Shown: piece after piece, positions 58,275 to 64,000 of the stretch
How the letters are laid out: the number at the start of each line of letters is the position of its first letter
Numbering within the stretch: position 1 is the first letter of the stretch
Origin: Byssochlamys sp. IMV 00236
Lineage: Eukaryota > Ascomycota > Eurotiomycetes > Eurotiales > Thermoascaceae
Reading direction: 5' to 3'
Assembly: GCA_001931875.2 (NCBI GenBank)
Contig: MSJH02000817.1
Coordinates: 372,001-436,000 of the forward strand
Length of the DNA: 64,000 bases
The notes under the pieces: generated by a model
What the model was told of the DNA's origin: nothing
The model's database searches: none
The model's input: only the letters and a program-made list of their open reading frames with translations
Made by a program: the position numbers and the translations under genes

Positions 58275-58859
58275 ATGGAGGCACTCGGTGCTGCTTCCAG
58301 CGTCATTGCGGTGATACAAATCGCAGGAGGCATCATCGATATATGTGGAGGGTACATTAGCACTATGAGAAATGCCAAAAAGGATATTCACGACCTTCAA
58401 AAAGGAGTCAAGGATTGTCACACTGTGCTTCAAAGGCTCGCGCACATCGCGTATGGCCCAAACAGCCAGAAGCTCCTGGCCACACAGGAGCTGGTTTCTT
58501 CGATTTCTGACTGTCGGTACGACCTAGAAGCATTGGAAGCAAAACTTACCTATGGGGCAAGCGACGACAGAAAGAAGGCAAATCGTATGAGACGATTCGG
58601 GTTCCGGACGATAAAATGGCCCTTAACAAAGAGGGATGTGGAAAGCGCTATCAATACTATTGAGAGACATAAGCGGCTCTTTATTTTGGCTCTACAGGTT
58701 GACCAAACGTCAGTCGTCTCCGCGCCGTTTCTACGAGTAATGAGAATAATAATATTCTGATATAGGGGATTCACGCTCGCCAAAAACGACAAACTTCCAA
58801 ACAAACTCCGACAGCAGCAGAATCCAGAAAACTCCATCAAATACGCTCAGACTCAGTAA
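58275..58859 (+). CDS. Stand-alone NLR-type N-terminal domain protein, 175 aa
   Basis: Exons 58275-58708 and 58766-58859 (57-base GTCAGT..ATAG intron) give 175 residues. The opening M-E-A-L-G-A-A-S-S-V-I-A-V-I-Q-I-A pattern, with amphipathic helices after it, matches the N-terminal helical domain that precedes NACHT or NB-ARC domains in fungal NLR-like proteins. In those proteins it often mediates signalling or cell death in self/non-self recognition. Here the protein ends soon after, with no nucleotide-binding domain in the following ~1 kb, so it is either a short natural form or a truncated NLR. The second splice is not certain; unspliced it would stop at 58760. Confidence 0.7.
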
Positions 58860-59854
58860 ATGAAATGAAATTGCCTTGAGATACCGTTGTCTCAGACAGA
58901 ATATATCATAAGCATTAGAAGCAGACTAAAGATCAATAAAACTTCCCCTTACTCCTGCCACAAATCGCCCGAATATATGACATGGCATCGAAGATCCTCC
59001 GTGGTTTAGTCATGAAAGCTGCTCTTTCTGCGCCGCTGCTACATTGGTAACGGGCGGGTGTCGACTTCGGAAGTCAGTGGGGAAGAGGGAATAATATCGG
59101 ACAATAATAAAATCGACGGACTAGGGCGGGCTAGATGTTCTTTTTAAGGAAGGTGGAGTATCTATAGGCCTTTGTCTAAATGGACATTGGAGAAGTAGAT
59201 TGGAGTTGGTTGAGATGAGGTATTAACTACTGTATCGACGCTTTAGGTTCGATCGTTCGGCTACTTCTCATTTCTCAACGTTAGGTAGTTCAAGTATTCT
59301 TCAGACGTCTGAATCAACAGTAAGGTTGAACTTGACACGGTTAAGTTACTCTCAGAAATCCTGTTCTTACAATAATAGTCAATACTGCCAAAAGAATTCT
59401 ATCAAGAGCTGTTCCACGCTGAAAAAGGCTGGTTCTTTTTTCGCTATCTACCTAATTAGGCTACCTACATACATGCAAGGGCGCATTCATACAGGCTCAA
59501 TCCGATCCAATGCTGTCCCATTCTATTCCCTCCCCAATGATGGCTTGATCTCTAGTATCTTGTTCCCTCCTTGAATGGGATTTCCCATCGAATCGATAAC
59601 CTGCTAAAACCCGGGGAACAAAGGCTTTGATCCGCAAAATGCACAAAATGTGACTCTTCTTGTCGCATAAGAAAAACCACAAGAGAACAGTCCTTGTAAT
59701 ATGTACCAGTGGAAAAAGGGGGGAAAGACATAATAATAATAATAAACATGGTGCTCTACAACGGCACACGAAGCAGGGAAATACGCTCAGTGCTCATGGA
59801 GGAAGAAACGAAAATGCCAAAGATGCGAGAATTGGGGCAGCGGCTGCTGGTCGT
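58860..59854. other. Intergenic, convergent 3' regions
   Basis: No gene seen over ~1 kb. No trace of a NACHT or NB-ARC domain that could belong to the upstream gene was recognised. Confidence 0.5.
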
Positions 59855-62798
59855 TCACTGCGCTGACTGCTGGAATAGCGCAATGGTCGAGCAGAAGTTG
59901 CTCACGTTTTCGATTTGCGGAACAAGAGCTTGACCGCTCGAGGAAGTCACCATGTTGGTGCTAGCCTTGGTGCTCAGCCCGTAAAAGTGCACGTCGGAGC
60001 AGTCAACCTGGACAATGTTCTCCTGGCAGGACTCGCCCGCCAGACAGGTCTGGCCGTAGTTGTCAAAGAAGCTGTAAATACCAGCGCCAAAGACGTGGAT
60101 GTCAGAAGACCCGAAGACGCGCACACCCCAGGCCTTGCGGCAGGAGTTAGTCGTGCATGTGGAGAAATCCGGGTCGTTCCAGGACGTCTGGGGGGTGAAA
60201 GGCGTCAACGCGTTAGGGTTGCTCTGGTAGTACGGCGTCTCCGTCTGGATCAGAGCCATGTAGACGTTCTTAGCGTTGGCGATCTGGTAGTTGTACAACT
60301 GGCTGTGCTCCGAAGCGGTACCGTACATCCAGACAGGACCTTGGTTCTCTAGCAAGACACCACGGCCGTTGAAAATGCTGACCTGGTTGTGGCTGGAGCT
60401 GTCAAGGTCGTGGTCACTGACCCAGTACCAGCTGTTCTCGTTGTACAGAGTAGCATCCTTGGTGACGTGCATCAGCATGAAGGCACCGAAGCACTCAGGA
60501 TTGGGCGTAACGGTAGACTTGGGGTCCTTGGCGCACTTGTTGTCCTGAAGCTCAGTGCCAGCGGTGCCACCAACACGGAAGTGAACATCCCACATGCCTG
60601 CAGATCCCTGAGTGGCCTGCTTCACATTCCACTCCATCAGGATAGCACCAGGAGCAGGGCCCTTGGTCGAAATGACGAGATCAGAAAGCTCCACCGAACC
60701 TACATCGCCGGCCTGACCAACTTGGATCATGGGGATTGGGTTCTTCTCGTCGGAGAAGGCCTTGCCAGATGCCATCAGGACAGGCCAGATCTCACCGGTG
60801 ATCTTGATGTTCTTGGGGACCTTCAGGGTCGAGGTGATGATGTAGTTACCATGGTCGAAGTAAACGATCTGGTCCTCTGTGGCACTGTCCAAAACCTTCT
60901 GGATAGCGGCCGTGTCATCGGTGCTGCCATCACCCTTGGCGCCAGCAGACTTGACACTGACGAAGGAGGAAGCGGGAACGGTCTCGTATTGAGGTTTGGA
61001 GCGCTCGAACACATTGCCCTGGCTGTCAAGAAGTTCCTTGGGGAACTGTGAAGTGGACACCTTGGCTTGCGATCGAGACTTCACGACAGGCGAAGCAGCG
61101 CACTGACCAGCGCTGGTGGTGCTGCTAGCAGTGGGGATAGGCAGGATAGATGAAAGGGCGGGAACACCTGGAGTAGCCGTTGGTGTAGATGATCCGCCAC
61201 CAAGACCAAGGGAGAGAGAAATGCCGATCTTGGGCTCCTCAGAGGGAATAGCAGAGCCAGAAGCGGAGACTGCTGCGCTCGTGCTGGAAGCTCCCGAGGC
61301 GGAGCCCTCAGCAGGCTGCTGGCCCTGGGCTGTGGGAGAGGCGGAAGAGGAAGACGCAGGCTGAGCGGCGGGGACCTGAGACATGGCAGAAGAAACAGGA
61401 GCAGGAGCTTGAGCCGCAGATGTCTGAACAGAAACTGGGGCTGGTGCTTGAGACACAGCGACTGACGGCTGAGCAGCTGGCGCTTCAGAAGAAGCTGGAG
61501 CTGGAGCCGCTGGAGCAGGAGCTTCAGACTCGGGAGCAGGGGGTTGAGCGGATGGCGGAGGACGGGCGATACAAACATCACGTCGCACCTTGGGGGGCTC
61601 GGCTCTAGCCTTGAGAGAGATCGACAGCTGAGCGTCCTGGGGTGTGTACGTGTTACCCTGCATCCAAGAGTCGATGACGGAGCCACCAGCAAGGATAGTG
61701 TTGCCAGAAAGCCCTGCAACAGCAACAGTGGAACCAGTGAAGTCAACGTTGTTGAGAACCAAGGCACCACCGCCGATGGGAATGCTGTCGGTCGTGAAAG
61801 CAGTGATCACTCCCTTAGGGGTGTTGGTGAGCTTGCTGTCCGCGATCAAGACCGATCCGACAGTCTGGTTCTGGGGCGAGTTCGACATGTTGAGACCGAC
61901 CTGGCAGTTGTTGATGTTGAGAGACTTGAAGGTCCACAGCCAGTTCCAGTTCATGAAGATGGCCGTGTTGCAGTCGTTGAAGGTCATGTTGCGGGTGGTG
62001 AACTGCTGGTTGCCCAAGAACATGCCGTAGTTTCCACCGTTGAAAGTCAGGTCGGTCATGAAGCCACCGGAACCGTTGTCCATGAAGATACCCATCTGCT
62101 TGTTGGCATCACCGCCTCCCTTGACCATCTCGAAGCGAATGTTCTGCAGGCTGGAAGCCTGAGCAACCTGCCAGTGGATACCGGCTCCGGAGCCCTGAGG
62201 CATAGCCGTGAGATCGATAACGAAGTTGCGAACAGAGCGGAAGAAGTTGTTCTGGTTGGTGTACCAGTTGGAACCGTCATTGTTGTAAGGGTCGGCGTCG
62301 ATAACAGCAATACCCTGGAATCCAGGAGCGGCCTTCAGAGTGGGAATATCGAGCGCATCACCAACCATCTGGGTGTAGTAGTACTCGATGATGGGCTTGG
62401 AGACAACGTAGGTACCGGGTGGGAAGTAAACCAGAGCAGGAGTAACAGTGGACGAGTCGCAGTTTTCTCCACAGCGGTTGCCAGACGAGATAGCCTTGTT
62501 AATGGCATCGGTGTCATCAGTGGAGCCATCACCTAATGGTCTGTCAGCTTGTACAGTGAATACATGGAAAATGAGTCTTACCCTTAGCACCAAAGTCCTT
62601 CACGTTGCGGTACACCTGGTAGTTACTCTGTCCGAAGGGAGTAGTACCCTGGCGCTTGATCGTGGAAACCCAGAAGTCGGATGTAGCAGCGGATGCGCTG
62701 GCCTGCGGCATGGGAGCAGCGTCCACCAGGAAGGTAGAAAGCCCCAGCAGGAGGAGAATATGCACAATAAACAGCATGGTGGACTGAAGAATAGCCAT
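59855..62798 (-). CDS. GH55 exo-beta-1,3-glucanase with internal Ser/Pro/Ala linker, 964 aa
   Basis: Secreted beta-1,3-glucan hydrolase of the GH55 family (two pectate-lyase-like beta-helices). Exons 62582-62798 and 59855-62532 give 964 residues. Residues 1-28 form a signal peptide ending near V-D-A-A. The first beta-helix domain (~65-380) and the second (~595-960) each begin with the same A-K-G-D-G-S-T-D-D-T motif. Between them lies a ~175-residue region (about 385-560) rich in Ala, Pro, Ser and Gln. Typical fungal GH55 proteins are ~750-800 residues because the domains are close together, so the linker is a notable addition. An in-frame ATG at 62849 would lengthen the N-terminus but hide the signal peptide. 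Likely a role in cell wall or glucan degradation. Confidence 0.95.
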
Positions 62799-64000
62799 CG
62801 TCAAGATGATTCCACTCAAACGGAAGATGCGAGATTGGAAATCGAACAAGCAAAAAAACAGATGCTTCCAATGTTGACGTTTTCACGCGTTGTCTGCAGC
62901 AACCAGCACTGGAGACTCGAAATATACTCTTGCGCTCACTTGGTTGATCAGTTACGCTGAGGGAAGCAGCGTACTGATAAGTGAGCAGGGAAATGAAGGA
63001 GGGAGTCGCCTGCGAAAGAGGGTATAGGTAAGTACAGAAAGACAAAGAATGTAGGTGACAATAGAAAACGACAGTGTGAATATGTTCTTTGCAAGAGAGC
63101 AAATGTGATATGTTATGTTCCTTGTGTTGTACTTCTGTAGGAGTACTCCTCGAGGAAGTTCAGCGCGCAAACAAAGCGCAGGGAAAGAGCGAAAGTGTAT
63201 GAACAGCAGCCAGTCAAAACTGCTGGCAACACAACAAGTGAATGAATATGAGACAAACGAATGGGCGCTCAGCAAACAATGAGCAGGCGAAGTGAAGGTG
63301 CGCGAGGCGACGAGAGGAAGAGAAAGAGAGAGAGCAGATGGCCGATGGCGAGTCCGCTCAAGATAAACTTGGCGGATCGGATCGTGGCTCTAGGGAGAGC
63401 GCCTCCGTGTGGCCCGGGCGAAAACAAGACGCCCCTAATTAAGTATTGACCCTAAATTAATATTTAGGGCGCGTAAAAACGCAGCCTCTGGGAACTGCCC
63501 AGAGGTCAAGGATGAAGGAGAGCTGGAGCCTCTTGAGGCACCGGCTTATTTCTGGTACTCCACACCCGGCAGTCCAACTCCAACGCGCAGAGACAGACTA
63601 TGGATTTCGTTTGATAGAACGGGGCTCTCTCGTCCTTGATTCCCTGCAGTAGCCAGCGACGGCGTGCAAGAGAAGCGCAGCGGCTGGCTGGACGATTGGA
63701 CTGTCTGGGTTGCTGACAGCGCCGGACTGGGCGATCGCGTATACCTGAAACACTACCGATGACCCGGACAGGAAGATCAGAAGTCGTTCGAGGGTTGGCC
63801 GGTCTAGATGCAGAGGGACAAAGAGAATAATAATAATCGAGAGAACGCACAGATGGCGGCCGGAAATGCAGTTCGTGAAAGACTGAAAGACGCACGATAT
63901 GCAGGGAGTTGATGTCTAGATAGATAGATAATAGACAGTCTAGATAGTACTCTACGAGAAACAACAGTCTCTCTGGAACAGGCTTCCTATATACCCTCGA
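62799..64000. other. GH55 upstream region
   Basis: No gene supported. Probably promoter and leader of the GH55 gene; it includes a perfect palindrome. The 152-codon minus-strand ORF at 63506-63964 shows no domain. Confidence 0.5.
63450..63469. promoter_or_regulatory. Perfect 20-base palindrome with CCCTAA arms
   Basis: Eight-base arms CCCTAAAT and ATTTAGGG flank a TAAT centre, about 650 bases upstream of the GH55 start. It could be a binding site for a dimeric regulator or a chance structure. Confidence 0.4.

Noticed and set aside
59915..62536. Plus-strand ORFs of 128-330 codons opposite the GH55 gene
   Set aside because: They mirror the highly biased codon use of the glucanase on the other strand and have no features of their own.
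1..64000. CRISPR arrays, prophage or integrative elements
   Set aside because: No regular repeat-spacer pattern, phage gene or integrase was seen; the window is eukaryotic.

Overview
The window looks like a filamentous ascomycete chromosome segment, most likely Aspergillus or a close relative in the Eurotiales. The reasons are short GT..AG introns (about 50-80 bases), two full-length Zn2Cys6 regulators plus the remnant of a third, an intron-containing tRNA-Leu, and families typical of Eurotiales (ferric reductase, GH55 glucanase, fungal phosphotransferases, a nitroalkane-oxidase-like flavoprotein). No bacterial or viral signature was seen. The species cannot be fixed from sequence alone. Most models below were built by joining exons by eye; all joined models keep frame from ATG to stop.

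Layout. 0-12 kb: a doubtful ORF, a DPP1-like lipid phosphatase, a MARVEL membrane protein, a possible 32-residue membrane microprotein, a SANT/Myb-like hypothetical protein and ribosomal protein L17 (uL22). 12.4-35 kb: an accessory block rich in oxidoreductases. It holds a RidA-amine oxidase fusion, a ketopantoate reductase-like enzyme, a Zn2Cys6 regulator, a class II aldolase, a PhyH dioxygenase, a D-2-hydroxyacid dehydrogenase, a zinc polyol dehydrogenase, an SDR, a second Zn2Cys6 regulator and a second SDR. A Tc1/mariner transposase relic with RIP-like stop codons lies between the second regulator and the last SDR. 35-45 kb: a ferric reductase, a tRNA-Leu(CAA), a phosphotransferase, a decayed regulator and a VHS-GAT trafficking protein. 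45-64 kb: a coiled-coil hypothetical protein, a CDF metal transporter, a flavin-reductase-like protein, a nitroalkane-oxidase-like enzyme, a cation/proton antiporter, a second phosphotransferase, a stand-alone NLR-type N-terminal domain and a GH55 exo-beta-1,3-glucanase with an unusual internal linker.

How the genes may work together. The 12.4-35 kb block has no polyketide synthase, NRPS or terpene synthase, so it reads better as a catabolic or tailoring cluster than as a classical secondary-metabolite cluster. The RidA-amine oxidase fusion would make an imine and help remove it. The remaining enzymes are suited to short carbonyl, hydroxyacid or sugar-acid substrates. This is inference from domain content and proximity; no shared regulon is demonstrated.
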